A stretch of DNA of 64,000 nt from Streptomyces caniscabiei (GCF_014930365.1 NZ_JABXWI010000001.1:124001-188000), one strand, 5' to 3'; counted from the stretch's first letter, positions 1 to 7,690 are shown. Translations and numbers: made by a program. Notes: a model not told the origin generated them from the letters alone.

Positions 1-186
1 CCGCCGCCGCTCGGCACGTCTGTCTCGCGCTGGTGGGACGCACGTCTGATCGAACTGCGCGCCGCTCTCGGCGAGACCAAAGAGCAGCCGTCAGCACCTT
101 GCGAGCAGCACCCCGACGCGGTCGTCATCGGCGGCATGTGCGGCGGCTGCACCCAGTACCCCAGCGACATGGTGAAGGAGCACTGA
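1..186 (+). CDS. Partial phage protein with C-terminal Cys motif
   Basis: The reading frame is open from the first base and ends at TGA 184-186, giving the last 61 residues of a protein whose start lies to the left of the window. It ends with a C-x(3)-H followed by a C-x2-C motif (CGGC), which may bind zinc. The next gene starts only 3 nt after its stop with a GAAGGAG ribosome site inside this gene's tail, so the two are co-transcribed. No family was recognised. The frame and coupling make it a likely real gene. Confidence 0.6.
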   Translation, partial: PPPLGTSVSRWWDARLIELRAALGETKEQPSAPCEQHPDAVVIGGMCGGCTQYPSDMVKEH

Positions 187-189
187 CCC

Positions 190-600
190 ATGGCCCCCGA
201 GCCGCAACTCACCGACGAGCAGCGTGAGCAGCTGCTCCGCTCCGTCGCCGCCGTCTCCGCATCTGTCCACGAGTTCATCCAGGCCTGCGTTCCAATCGTG
301 CAGGCTGCCGCTCGGCAGTACGCGCAGATCACTCTGGCGCTCCAGGCCACGGGCTACCTCGACGAGAACGGCAAGCCCATCAAGCTCCGCCGCTGTGGAG
401 CGGGCAGCCAGGCGCCCAACGCCCTCGGTAACGAGCGCTGCACTCTCCCCGCCGAACACGACGGCCGCCACGCCGACGGAACCCTGACGTGGCCGCGTAC
501 GACCGACGACAAGCCACCCAAGGAGCGCTGCGACTGCCCGTCCACCCAGGCCGGGCTGGAACTGTGCGAGCAATGCCCCGAGTGGACGAAGGCGGTCTGA
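190..600 (+). CDS. Hypothetical phage protein, Cys-rich C-terminus
   Basis: A 136-residue protein starting at ATG 190 behind a GAAGGAG site. The N-terminal half (about residues 8-55) is predicted helical and the C-terminal part carries spaced cysteines (CGAG near residue 69, ERC near 83, RCDCP near 113 and CEQCPEW near 127) that could form a small metal-binding knuckle. Its stop is 2 nt from the next start. It belongs to the run of small, rightward, non-structural prophage genes that fill the first 10 kb. I do not recognise the family and assign no function. Confidence 0.65.
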   Translation: MAPEPQLTDEQREQLLRSVAAVSASVHEFIQACVPIVQAAARQYAQITLALQATGYLDENGKPIKLRRCGAGSQAPNALGNERCTLPAEHDGRHADGTLTWPRTTDDKPPKERCDCPSTQAGLELCEQCPEWTKAV

Positions 601-602
601 CC

Positions 603-758
603 ATGCCGCTGTTTCTGCTCGGCCTGCTGCTCGGCGGCATCTCCGGAGGCGTCACCTACGGCCTCACCGCAGAAGGACAGATCGGCGCGATCGTCGGCGC
701 CGCAGCCGCCGTACTCACCTGGCTCGGCTGCGCCGCAGTGATCTTCGTCGACGACTGA
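603..758 (+). CDS. Small two-helix membrane protein
   Basis: A 51-residue protein, ATG 603, beginning 2 nt after the preceding stop. The ATG at 489 in the same frame would overlap the upstream gene by over 100 nt, so 603 was chosen. Residues 2-20 (MPLFLLGLLLGGISGG region) and 28-48 are hydrophobic with Gly/Ala spacing, giving two membrane segments joined by a short polar loop. Function is unknown; small membrane proteins of this kind are frequent in actinophage early regions. Confidence 0.6.
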   Translation: MPLFLLGLLLGGISGGVTYGLTAEGQIGAIVGAAAAVLTWLGCAAVIFVDD

Positions 759-850
759 CACACGACCGGGGCGCGCCCAGCTGTCTGCGCATGCCGAGCG
801 CGCCCCATAAGCACGACCGCCCCTGCCCCACCTGCACGAAGGGGAGCCCC

Positions 851-1516
851 ATGATCTGCACCCTCTGCAAGACCCACAGGATCGAGTACGGCACCCTCTG
901 CCCCTCCTGCACGCACGACACCGAGGACCGCCTCGTCCGCCTCCCACGGATGTGGGCGTCCCTCGAGGCCTGGCTGATCCCCGGCGCACGCGGCACCGCC
1001 CAGTACGGCGGCCGCGTCCGCCAGCCCGAAGCACCCCTGCCCCTCGACCAGGAGGTCCTCGACCTCCGCTCCGCCGGCGGAATCGTCGGCGTCCTCGAGG
1101 ACTGGCACTCCGCCATCCGCGACGCCCGCGACATGCCCGCACCGCCACGCGCCGGGTCCCTCGCGCGCCGGGTCCGTGACGCAGCCTTCGGCGCCGCCGA
1201 CCAGATCCACTTCATCGCCCTATGGGAGCAGGGCCCGCAGTTGGGCCGGGAGGTGCGCGGCCTGGTCGACCGGGTCCGGGGGGTCGTCCGGCCGGACGAG
1301 GCCGAGGAGAGTTGGCGGCCGAAGTGGCTGGGGTACTGCGTCGCGGTCGACGCGTCCGGGGTGATCTGCGGCGCCCGGATCCCGGCGGCCGTGGACCGGC
1401 CGGTGCAGTGCACGTCGTGCCTGTGCACGTACCCGCCCTCCACATGGCTGACCCTGCGGCGCTTCCAGCCCGGCAACCTGCAGGCCGGCCACGACGAGGA
1501 GCCGGTGGCCGCCTGA
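851..1516 (+). CDS. Zn-finger phage protein, unknown function
   Basis: Start ATG 851 has a strong GAAGGGGAG site 9 nt upstream; an in-frame ATG at 791 lacks one. The 221-residue product opens with two C-x2-C pairs (CTLC and CPSC, residues about 3-19) forming a zinc ribbon, then a mostly helical middle, and ends with a second cysteine set (GYC, GVIC, CTSCLC) next to a sequence rich in Trp and Arg. Two zinc sites bracketing a helical core suggest a nucleic-acid or adaptor protein. Last gene before a strong bidirectional terminator. Family not identified. Confidence 0.7.
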   Translation: MICTLCKTHRIEYGTLCPSCTHDTEDRLVRLPRMWASLEAWLIPGARGTAQYGGRVRQPEAPLPLDQEVLDLRSAGGIVGVLEDWHSAIRDARDMPAPPRAGSLARRVRDAAFGAADQIHFIALWEQGPQLGREVRGLVDRVRGVVRPDEAEESWRPKWLGYCVAVDASGVICGARIPAAVDRPVQCTSCLCTYPPSTWLTLRRFQPGNLQAGHDEEPVAA

Positions 1517-1560
1517 CATGCCATCGCGTCACGGCGTAGCGTGTGCCCGGAACACGCCAG

Positions 1561-1597
1561 AGCCCCGCCACCCCAACTCGACTGGGGTGGCGGGGCT
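1561..1597. terminator. Bidirectional terminator between convergent genes
   Basis: A perfect 15-bp stem (AGCCCCGCCACCCCA at 1561-1575 and its complement at 1583-1597) with a 7-nt loop. It lies between the rightward Zn-finger gene and the leftward HTH gene and can serve both. Confidence 0.85.
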
Positions 1598-1606
1598 CAG
1601 TGCGTT

Positions 1607-1867
1607 CTACGCCTCGTCGTCCTTGGCGAGGTCGGCTCGCTTGCCCTGGCGGATCCCTTCCTGGCGCGTCTTCCAGTACTGGTCGAACCAGGCCACGTCG
1701 TACTCCGGGCGCGAGCTCCCGGGCCTGAAGACAGGAGCCGGCCAGCCCTCGTCGGGATTGGTCGCGAGCCGGTGGATGTACGTCCGGGCCACGCCCGCTC
1801 TCTCTGCGAGTTTCGGGATGGTCATCGTCTCCCTCTCCGGCTCTTGCCGCTCGGGGGCATCGGGCAT
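1607..1867 (-). CDS. AlpA/MerR-like HTH DNA-binding protein
   Basis: An 86-residue protein read leftward. I chose ATG 1867 because GGGGAGG stands 8 nt before it; an upstream in-frame GTG at 1906 falls inside a palindrome. Residues about 11-60 form a helix-turn-helix of the excisionase/AlpA type (LAERAGVARTYIHRLA followed by a DP..GWPAP wing and a RPEYD segment). In phages and integrative elements such proteins act as excisionases or small transcription regulators. It is the only leftward gene in the first 34 kb, and the adjacent 29-bp palindrome is its probable operator, suggesting autoregulation or a role in the lysogeny switch. Function is inferred from fold only. Confidence 0.7.
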   Translation of the reverse strand: MPDAPERQEPERETMTIPKLAERAGVARTYIHRLATNPDEGWPAPVFRPGSSRPEYDVAWFDQYWKTRQEGIRQGKRADLAKDDEA

Positions 1868-1882
1868 GCGGACATCCTCCCC

Positions 1883-1911
1883 GAGAAGTGTGGACAATGT
1901 CCACACTTCTC
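1883..1911. promoter_or_regulatory. 29-bp perfect palindrome, probable operator
   Basis: Arms GAGAAGTGTGGAC (1883-1895) and GTCCACACTTCTC (1899-1911) are exact complements around AAT. The element lies 15 bp upstream of the leftward HTH gene start and about 105 bp upstream of the rightward gene at 2016, so it can control both. It has no T-tract and the 3-base centre is poor for a terminator, favouring an operator. Confidence 0.65.
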
Positions 1912-2015
1912 GCTACGGTCGTTCTCGGCACAACGGAAAACCCCTCGACCCAATGGAGTTGCACCTCCGGGCCGAGGGGTGGACCCGTCCTGAAGCGAAC
2001 AAAGGGAGCAGGTCC

Positions 2016-2327
2016 ATGCCCGACCTTACCCAGCCCGACCACGTCGCCGTAGCCCTCCAGGTGCTCATCGACACCCCCTCCTACGCCGCCCAGATGCTCA
2101 TCACCACGGCCCGTCTCCTCGAGATGGACGCCTCCGTCCCCCTGGACGGCCCGTCCCTTGAGCGCGCCATCGACATCGCCGCCGACACGATCCTGCGCCC
2201 GCTCCCCGACGTGGTCGCCCAGGACAGCATGAGCCGCATGTACCGGGCCCTCCCGGACCGCCCCGCCCCGGTCACCCGCGGCGAGTACGCCCTCCTCCTC
2301 CGCCACGCCGCGAAGGAACTGGGATGA
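2016..2327 (+). CDS. Hypothetical helical phage protein
   Basis: A 103-residue protein starting at ATG 2016 behind GGGAGCAGG. It is predicted all-helical with no cysteines and no membrane segment; a weak terminator-like repeat (CCCCTCG/CGAGGGG, about 1945-1977) lies just upstream. It is the first gene of a rightward run whose next member starts in an ATGA overlap with its stop. No family recognised. Confidence 0.65.
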   Translation: MPDLTQPDHVAVALQVLIDTPSYAAQMLITTARLLEMDASVPLDGPSLERAIDIAADTILRPLPDVVAQDSMSRMYRALPDRPAPVTRGEYALLLRHAAKELG

Positions 2328-2803
2328 GCGCCCAGCAGCCCGCCCTGCCGGGCCCCGTCCGCGAGCTGCTCGCCGCGATCACCGAGACCCTCGACCTGCC
2401 CATCCCCGCCCCGGAACCGGCGGCCGTAGCCGCCCACCAAGGCCTCATGGACGACCGGGTCCAGAACGTCCGCCTCACGATCAACGCGATCCTGACCGGC
2501 GAAGCGCACCAGGGCATCGAGTGGGAGGCCCGCTACCTCCGCACCCAGGCCGCCAAGCGTCCGCCCAGCTATCGCACCGGCGCCCAGTTCGACGCCGACC
2601 GCCGAGCCGCCACCACCGCGCCCGCAGACCCCGGCACCCCTGTTCCGGTCACGGCCGCCGAGCTGCTCGCCGAGGCCGCCGCCGACTACGCCGCCACCAA
2701 GGCCCAGCGCCACGCCGGAGACACCCCGCCGCCCCTCAGCACGGAGCTGACCGCGCTCGCGGCCGAGGCCGCCGAGGCCACACCCGACCTCGACGACGCC
2801 TGA
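2324..2803 (+). CDS. Hypothetical phage protein
   Basis: A 159-residue protein whose ATG overlaps the previous stop by 4 nt, so it is translationally coupled. The first 70 residues are helical and contain a conserved-looking core (WEARYLRTQAA); the C-terminal half is Ala/Pro-rich and acidic at the end (DLDDA). No membrane segment or metal motif. Function unknown; membership in the early phage operon is clear from spacing. Confidence 0.65.
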   Translation: MSAQQPALPGPVRELLAAITETLDLPIPAPEPAAVAAHQGLMDDRVQNVRLTINAILTGEAHQGIEWEARYLRTQAAKRPPSYRTGAQFDADRRAATTAPADPGTPVPVTAAELLAEAAADYAATKAQRHAGDTPPPLSTELTALAAEAAEATPDLDDA

Positions 2804-2873
2804 CCCACCAGACCGCCGCGCCCCGGCACATCCCCCGACCGGGGCGCGGCCCTCCCTTCCTCCTGGAGCCCAC

Positions 2874-4472
2874 GTGCTGCTGGACCAGCCCCACGTGAGA
2901 GCGGCGGCCGCCTACTGGCCCGCAGCCCTCGCCGCAGGCCTCCTCCTCACCGCCCTCACCGCCGCCTGCTGGCTCGTCGCACGGCGCACCAGCGGCGCCG
3001 TCCTCACCGCCGGAATCGGCGCCTTGGTCTGCACCGTCTACACCGCCGACACCTCGTGGCGGTTCGCCGAGCACCGCCTCGGCATGGTCGACACCGCCGA
3101 GCGCCTGGTGATGTTCGCGGCCGGGGAAGTCGCGCTCCTCGCCTGCGCCGTGATGGCCCGCGCGAACAAGCGGGCCACCGCCACCGACGACTCCGCCGGC
3201 ACCCCCGGCGTCCCCGGCGTCCTCGTCTGGGCCATCACCGGCGCCCAGATCATCCCGGCCTTCTCCGAGTCAGGCGTCTGGGGCGGCATGGTCCGCGCGT
3301 TCTTCGGCCCCGTCATGGCCGGCCTGCTCTGGCACCTCGCCATGGGCCTGGAGATCCGCGTCACCAAACCGCAGGCCCTCTCCTCCGGTCTGCCCGCGCA
3401 GATCGGCGCCGAGCTCCGCGAACGCCTCCTGTCCCGCCTCGGCCTGGCCACCCGCGGCCGCACCGCCGTCCAGATCAGCCGCGACCGCGCCACCGCCCGC
3501 GCCGTACGCCTCGCCTCCCGCCGCTGGCTCAGCCCCTGGGGCAGGGCCGCACTCAAGTCAGCGGTCGCCCGCTCCGAGGCGGCCATCCACGGCGAGCAGC
3601 GCCACCACCTCATGCAGCAGCTCGCCGGACGCCGCTCCGCCGCCGAGCTGCGCACCGTACCCGTCACCAGCCCCTGGGTACCCAGGCCCGTACCCGAGGC
3701 GTACCCGCGTACCCCGCTCGGGGTCACCGGCGCCGAGCTCCGCCGCCTCGACCCCTTCGACGCCGTGCTCCGCGTCCACGCGGCCCACCCCGACTCCACC
3801 CCCGCCGAACTCGCCGAGCTGTGCACCGGGTACGGCGTACCCGTCTCCGAGACCCGGGTACGCGTCGCCCTCCGCGCCGCCGACCCGCCCCCCGTACCCG
3901 AACGGCCTCAGATCGAGGCCGCCCCCGAACCCGTACCCGGCCCGGCAGACGTACCCGTACCCGCCGTACCCGAGGCGCCCGGCTTGGAGTACACCGCCCG
4001 TGGCCTGCACCTGGACATCATCACCACCCCACAGATACACCGCGAGGTCCTGTGCGCCGTGCCCGCCGCGATGACCCGTACCCGCCGTACCCGCGCCCAG
4101 GTACACGCCCGCCTACCCGTCGAACCCGAAGGCCCCGAGTACCCCGTCGACCTCATCCGCCGCAGCGCCACGGAGGAGCATGCGGCAACCGCCGACCGGA
4201 CCCAGGACCGTACCGCGGAGCCGTCCGTACCCGGCGTACCTGCCGTACCCGCATCTGAGGTACAGCCCGTACCCGACCCCGTACCTGAGCCGCCAGGTGC
4301 GACGGGTACGGACACTGAGGACCCCGTACTCGCCCGGGCCCGCGAGGTGGACGCCGCGCACCGCCGTACCCACGGGCGGCCCGCCGGTATCCGCGTACTC
4401 AAGCAGGAGCTCCACGTCGGCCAGCCCAAGGCCAAGGCCATCCGGGCCCTTCTGGACGGAGACACCCGATGA
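2874..4472 (+). CDS. Membrane protein resembling DUF2637/Spd-type proteins
   Basis: A 532-residue protein. Residues about 14-35, 42-60, 75-94 and 110-155 are membrane segments, giving an N-terminal membrane domain; residues 230-470 are Pro/Val/Arg-rich and low in complexity; residues 480-530 form a small winged-helix-like end (RRTHGRPAGIRVLKQEL). This layout resembles DUF2637-type proteins of Streptomyces plasmids and integrative elements, several of which affect plasmid spread, but the match is by pattern only. The low-complexity part coincides with an extreme concentration of GTACCC motifs in all three registers, so the DNA there may be under selection of its own. It heads a coupled membrane-gene run (4469, 4747, 5253). 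Confidence 0.6.
   Translation: MLLDQPHVRAAAAYWPAALAAGLLLTALTAACWLVARRTSGAVLTAGIGALVCTVYTADTSWRFAEHRLGMVDTAERLVMFAAGEVALLACAVMARANKRATATDDSAGTPGVPGVLVWAITGAQIIPAFSESGVWGGMVRAFFGPVMAGLLWHLAMGLEIRVTKPQALSSGLPAQIGAELRERLLSRLGLATRGRTAVQISRDRATARAVRLASRRWLSPWGRAALKSAVARSEAAIHGEQRHHLMQQLAGRRSAAELRTVPVTSPWVPRPVPEAYPRTPLGVTGAELRRLDPFDAVLRVHAAHPDSTPAELAELCTGYGVPVSETRVRVALRAADPPPVPERPQIEAAPEPVPGPADVPVPAVPEAPGLEYTARGLHLDIITTPQIHREVLCAVPAAMTRTRRTRAQVHARLPVEPEGPEYPVDLIRRSATEEHAATADRTQDRTAEPSVPGVPAVPASEVQPVPDPVPEPPGATGTDTEDPVLARAREVDAAHRRTHGRPAGIRVLKQELHVGQPKAKAIRALLDGDTR
3657..4398 (+). repeat. Field of 29 GTAC motifs, mostly GTACCCG
   Basis: Counting by eye gives 29 GTAC in 742 bp, against about 2 expected at 70 percent GC. 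Roughly half extend to GTACCC or GTACCCG on the plus strand; a few are inverted (GGGTAC at about 3676, 3829 and 4304). The motif occurs in different codon registers: Val-Pro (GTA CCC at 3657, 3678, 3690), Tyr-Pro (3702) and Arg-Thr (4077, 4086). It also forces the rare valine codon GTA. This points to selection on DNA rather than on a peptide repeat. Role unknown. Confidence 0.75.
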
Positions 4473-4666
4473 CCGGCGCGGCCGGACTCCTCCTGGCCAT
4501 CGTCTGCATCACCGTCGTCGGCCTGGCGCTCGGCCTCGCCATCGCCTGCTGGGACGACCACACCCCCACCTGGGCCCCACGCCTGATCAGGGGCACCGCC
4601 GTCACCATCGGCGCCCTCTGCCTGTTCCTCGCCGCCCTCCAGCCGATCGCGCAGGCCCTGCCATGA
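4469..4666 (+). CDS. Small two-helix membrane protein
   Basis: A 65-residue protein, start ATG 4469 overlapping the previous stop (ATGA). Residues 3-27 and 42-63 are hydrophobic, with a short loop rich in Trp, Asp and Arg between, so it should span the membrane twice. Its own stop also overlaps a further ATG at 4663. Together with its neighbours it forms a tight membrane-protein cluster after the Spd-like gene; small membrane partners are usual beside Spd genes on Streptomyces plasmids. No specific function can be given. Confidence 0.6.
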   Translation: MTGAAGLLLAIVCITVVGLALGLAIACWDDHTPTWAPRLIRGTAVTIGALCLFLAALQPIAQALP

Positions 4667-4746
4667 CCGGCCGCCGCGCCCCCGCTGCCCTCCTGCAGCC
4701 TCGTCCTGGCCGCGCTCGGCGCGGCTCTCATCCGATAGGACCCACC

Positions 4747-5253
4747 GTGACGTACGTGACCTTCGGCGGTGTCACCGTCGGACTCTGCATCCTCTGCCAC
4801 TACCTCATGACCTGGTGGCCCGGCTACAGGGCCCTGGTGAAGGACCCCGCCAGGCAGGCCGCCAGGCTTCTGCCCTTCCTCCTCTCCTGGTCATACGGCT
4901 GCCTCACCACCCTCGGGGTCGGCGGCGTCATCGGCTGGATCTCCGGCACCATGCTCGGCCTGTCGAACTGGCTCGGGGACGTGGCCCTCGTCTGGGGAGT
5001 CGGCGGCGACATCGGCCAGACCGCAGGCCGCGCCACCTTCATCCCCCTGTCCGGGCCCGGCCTCGGCGTCGTGCTGATCCTCACCGCGGTGTTCGCAGCC
5101 GCCGTGAAGAAGTCCGCATACGGCGCGGACCTCAAGCGCGGGGCCTGGTGCGGCATCTGCCTCGGCACCAGCGCGGGCGTGGCCGGGTTCGCCGCCATGC
5201 CCCTCGCCCAGGTCGCCACCGCCGCCGGCAACTACGTCTACGGAGCCTTCTGA
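4747..5253 (+). CDS. Polytopic membrane protein
   Basis: A 168-residue protein with about four or five membrane segments (residues near 5-22, 38-62, 68-85, 100-120 and 138-160) separated by Gly-rich loops. GTG 4747 follows ATAGGAC; an alternative is ATG 4663, which would overlap the previous gene by 4 nt and add 28 basic, non-hydrophobic residues. Downstream gene starts on the TGATG of its stop. No transporter or enzyme motif is visible. It is the third member of the membrane cluster. Confidence 0.6.
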   Translation: MTYVTFGGVTVGLCILCHYLMTWWPGYRALVKDPARQAARLLPFLLSWSYGCLTTLGVGGVIGWISGTMLGLSNWLGDVALVWGVGGDIGQTAGRATFIPLSGPGLGVVLILTAVFAAAVKKSAYGADLKRGAWCGICLGTSAGVAGFAAMPLAQVATAAGNYVYGAF

Positions 5254-5894
5254 TGAGCGACGAGACCACGAAAACCGCAACTGACAACGCGGGGGAGGAG
5301 GGGGAGCCCAGCCGGATCGCAGGCTGGCTCGTCGGCCTGGTCCTCATCGGCGTCGCCATCCTGGCCCTGAAAGCGCTCGTCACCGCCTTCCCGTACGTGG
5401 CGTACTACGTGGCCGGGCTCCTCACTTGCTGGGGCTGGTCCAAGGGCCGCTCCCGGCTCACCCGCCGCGCCGACGACGACCAGGAGCACGAGGACATCGC
5501 CATCGAGATCGACATCGCCGGGGCACTGCGCCGACTCTCCGGCGACGCCGGCAGCAGCGTCCTCCTCACCGCGCTCCGCGACCACCTGACGCTGCCCGAC
5601 ACCAAGGCAGTGAAGGCGCTGCTCGACGAGGCCGGCATCCGGCACAAGGCGGTCCGCACGCCCGACGGGAACGGCCCCGGCGTACACGTGAAGGACATCC
5701 CGCCGGTGTCATCCCCCACCCCCGAGGCCCATGACGAGCGTTGTTGCTGCAGGTCAGACGACAACAACAACGCCGACAACACCCCGGACGGCGACCCCCG
5801 GAAGGGGACCCGTGTAGAGGCCATCGGAGACGGCGGCCTCCTCGTCAGTCACACCTGCAGGAACCGCCCGGCACCAGCGTCGGACGACGACTGA
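5253..5894 (+). CDS. Membrane-anchored protein with soluble wing-like domain
   Basis: A 213-residue protein coupled to the preceding gene (TGATG). Residues 1-20 are acidic and polar, 22-62 hold two membrane segments, then a charged linker (DDDQEHEDI) leads to a soluble domain at about 85-150 that looks like a small helix-turn-helix/winged fold (LRDHLTLPDTKAVKALLDEA). The tail contains a triple cysteine (RCCCRSD) and an Asp/Asn-rich stretch. The same ending pattern of a helix pair plus 'KAVRALL' is seen in the Spd-like gene, suggesting the two share a small C-terminal domain. Function unknown. Confidence 0.6.
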   Translation: MSDETTKTATDNAGEEGEPSRIAGWLVGLVLIGVAILALKALVTAFPYVAYYVAGLLTCWGWSKGRSRLTRRADDDQEHEDIAIEIDIAGALRRLSGDAGSSVLLTALRDHLTLPDTKAVKALLDEAGIRHKAVRTPDGNGPGVHVKDIPPVSSPTPEAHDERCCCRSDDNNNADNTPDGDPRKGTRVEAIGDGGLLVSHTCRNRPAPASDDD

Positions 5895-5984
5895 CCCCCT
5901 CGAAGACTCCCGGAGCGGCCGCCCGCCTGCCAGCTGACCGGCCGCCCCGGGCCCATCCCGCACACACGAGACAGGAGCACCATC

Positions 5985-6149
5985 ATGGGCTTCCGTAGCC
6001 GTAAGAACGAGACCGAGACCCTCGCCGACACCCTCAGCGGCCTGCCGCCCCAGCCCGGCGACTGGACCCCCGAGCAGCTCGCCGAGTTCACCCAGCAGTC
6101 CAACCGGGCCATGCGCGAACAGAACGGCCTCGACCCCAACGCCAGCTGA
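5985..6149 (+). CDS. Short hypothetical phage protein
   Basis: A 54-residue frame from ATG 5985 to TGA 6147 behind ACAGGAG. The sequence is charged at the start (GFRSRKNETE) and contains a helical segment with DWTPEQLAEFTQQ, typical of a folded short protein and of codon use like its neighbours (G/C in nearly every third position). No family recognised. Confidence 0.55.
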   Translation: MGFRSRKNETETLADTLSGLPPQPGDWTPEQLAEFTQQSNRAMREQNGLDPNAS

Positions 6150-6215
6150 CCGGCGGCCAAGGAACCGTGTGCCGAACTCCTCCCGCCCAGCCCCCGCTTA
6201 GGCCATCCTGAACCC

Positions 6216-6395
6216 ATGCCTGCCGCGATCACGTTCACCGGTGAAGACAAGGACCTGACCCTCGACGAACTTGCCGCCTTCCTCGAGGCCGCGAAGAAGG
6301 CCGGCGCCCCAGGCACCAACCCGCTCCGCGCCGAACTCTCGACGAGCGGAAAGATCAAGCAGATCCAGATCGCCCTGAACGAGGACAACGACTAA
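6216..6395 (+). CDS. Short hypothetical phage protein
   Basis: A 59-residue frame from ATG 6216 to TAA 6393. It reads as a small alpha/beta protein (strand ITFTG, helix LDELAAFLEAAKKAGA, strand IKQIQIAL). There is no strong ribosome site (TCCTGAACCC upstream), so it could be leaderless or coupled. It ends 20 bp before a strong terminator, closing the operon that begins at 2016. Function unknown. Confidence 0.6.
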   Translation: MPAAITFTGEDKDLTLDELAAFLEAAKKAGAPGTNPLRAELSTSGKIKQIQIALNEDND

Positions 6396-6415
6396 CCGTC
6401 CGTCCTCCCACATAC

Positions 6416-6446
6416 GGCCCCGCCGCGCCCCCGTCGCGGCGGGGCC
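6416..6446 (+). terminator. Rho-independent type hairpin
   Basis: Perfect 12-bp stem GGCCCCGCCGCG/CGCGGCGGGGCC (6416-6427 and 6435-6446), 7-nt loop. No T-tract, as usual in Streptomyces. Confidence 0.75.
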
Positions 6447-6495
6447 TCCCCGTACCCGGGGTGCGGCCGACCGCCCACCAGGCCACCCTGGAGGC

Positions 6496-6735
6496 ATGAG
6501 CCAGGGGCCGCTGGTCGTCGTCTACCCGCCCGACGAGGACGGCGGCCGCCGCGTACGCGCCGGCGGCGAAATCCTCGGCCGCGCCTACAGCCTCCGCGAC
6601 CTGGTGGAGTTCCTCCGCCGCGCAGGCCTGGACGACTGGGACGACACCGACGTCCGCGCCACCGGCCTGATCGAGTGGCGCGGCGGCGGCCCTGACACCT
6701 GGCCCCGCGACCCCGGCCAGACCGACGCAACATAA
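6496..6735 (+). CDS. Hypothetical phage protein
   Basis: A 79-residue protein with ATG 6496 and a GGAGG site 6 nt upstream. Two predicted strands at the N-terminus (PLVVVYPPDEDGG, RRVRAGGEILGRAY) are followed by a helix (LRDLVEFLRRAG) and an acidic Trp-containing turn (DDWDDTDV), a compact alpha/beta layout. It stands alone between two terminator-like hairpins or gaps. I do not recognise the family. Confidence 0.6.
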   Translation: MSQGPLVVVYPPDEDGGRRVRAGGEILGRAYSLRDLVEFLRRAGLDDWDDTDVRATGLIEWRGGGPDTWPRDPGQTDAT

Positions 6736-6779
6736 CCGAGCGGCCACCGGCTCACGCCCCGGGCCGCGATGATGACCGC

Positions 6780-7343
6780 GTGAAATGCGTGACCTGCGGC
6801 AGCCCCGACGCCGTCACCTGGGGCTCCTACAAGCCCTCACCCGCCTGCCACCCCTGCCACCACGCTCGCGTCGGCACTGGCCGCGCCCAGCTGGCCGGGA
6901 CACCGACATGCCTGTACCGCCTCTACGACGTCTTCGGGAACCTGCTCTACCTCGGCATCTCCTCCGATCTGAAGCGCCGCTGGAAGGAACACGGCACGAA
7001 CAGCTGGTGGTGGCCCCAGGTCGTCGAGCGCCGAGAAGAGTGGCTCCAGAACCGTCCCACCGCCCGGGCCGCCGAAGGCCACGCCGTCCGAACCGAACTG
7101 CCCCTGCACAACTCGGCATCCTGGGGCGCCTACACAGATGGCCAACGTCCCACCCTGCCGCCAGGCATCACCGGCCGGCCCACGCCCCCAGCTGCAGACG
7201 ACTGGTGGCACGACCGGGCCGCCGCCAACACCTACCACCTCCTCCTCGACATCTGGCGGGCCCAGCTGCGCGACGCGGCCCTCTCGCCCGACGAACTACG
7301 GGTCGTGCTCGCCGGACGCACGCTGCCCGCGAAGCGGATCTAG
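6780..7343 (+). CDS. GIY-YIG nuclease domain protein with N-terminal Zn knuckle
   Basis: A 187-residue protein starting at GTG 6780. Residues 3-27 hold CVTC and CHPCHH, a probable zinc knuckle. Residues 44-111 match the GIY-YIG endonuclease core: LYRLYD (first motif), LLYLGISSD (second motif), an Arg-rich helix KRRWKEH with the catalytic Arg near 66, Glu near 99 and a terminal LHN. In this superfamily the Tyr, Arg and Glu residues cleave DNA with one metal ion. In a phage it may act in recombination, host DNA breakdown or as a free-standing homing nuclease. The substrate cannot be told from sequence. No good ribosome site is seen before the GTG. Confidence 0.75.
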   Translation: MKCVTCGSPDAVTWGSYKPSPACHPCHHARVGTGRAQLAGTPTCLYRLYDVFGNLLYLGISSDLKRRWKEHGTNSWWWPQVVERREEWLQNRPTARAAEGHAVRTELPLHNSASWGAYTDGQRPTLPPGITGRPTPPAADDWWHDRAAANTYHLLLDIWRAQLRDAALSPDELRVVLAGRTLPAKRI

Positions 7344-7381
7344 CGCTACGATCCGGTCCTCCGTACACCCTGGGGGGACAT

Positions 7382-7642
7382 ATGAGCAGTTACAGCGACG
7401 TACAGAAGGCCGTGCGCGTCGAGAAGCTGCGGATCTGGTTCGCGTGGTTCTGCGGCAACGTGATCATGCTGATGATTGCCAACGCTACGCAGAACATCGC
7501 GGTCGTGAGCGCCGTGACGCAGGTACTTCTCCTGGTGGTGTTCGTGGCGCTGACGGTGGCATTGTTCCGGATGACAGGTGCACTCAACCGGAAGGCTGCA
7601 GCCGCACGCCGGGAAGTGCTGGGGGAGGACTTCCCAGGCTGA
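7382..7642 (+). CDS. Small membrane protein, two segments
   Basis: An 86-residue protein starting at ATG 7382 behind GGGGGG. The basic N-terminus (KAVRVEKLRIW) is followed by hydrophobic residues 20-40 and 45-65, then a basic amphipathic tail (RKAAAARREVLGE). Topology is a hairpin with both ends in the cytosol. A terminator starts 23 bp after its stop, so it ends a transcript. Function unknown. Confidence 0.6.
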   Translation: MSSYSDVQKAVRVEKLRIWFAWFCGNVIMLMIANATQNIAVVSAVTQVLLLVVFVALTVALFRMTGALNRKAAAARREVLGEDFPG

Positions 7643-7664
7643 ACCGGAACGACTTGCCAGCCTG

Positions 7665-7690
7665 AAGGCCCGCCGTCGAGCGGGCCTTTG
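7665..7690 (+). terminator. Rho-independent terminator
   Basis: AAGGCCCGC (7665-7673), 6-nt loop, GCGGGCCTT (7680-7688) followed by T residues. Confidence 0.85.

Noticed and set aside
4180..4662. 5' extension of the membrane gene at 4747 back to 4180
   Set aside because: It would overlap two other genes and read the GTACCC field out of register.
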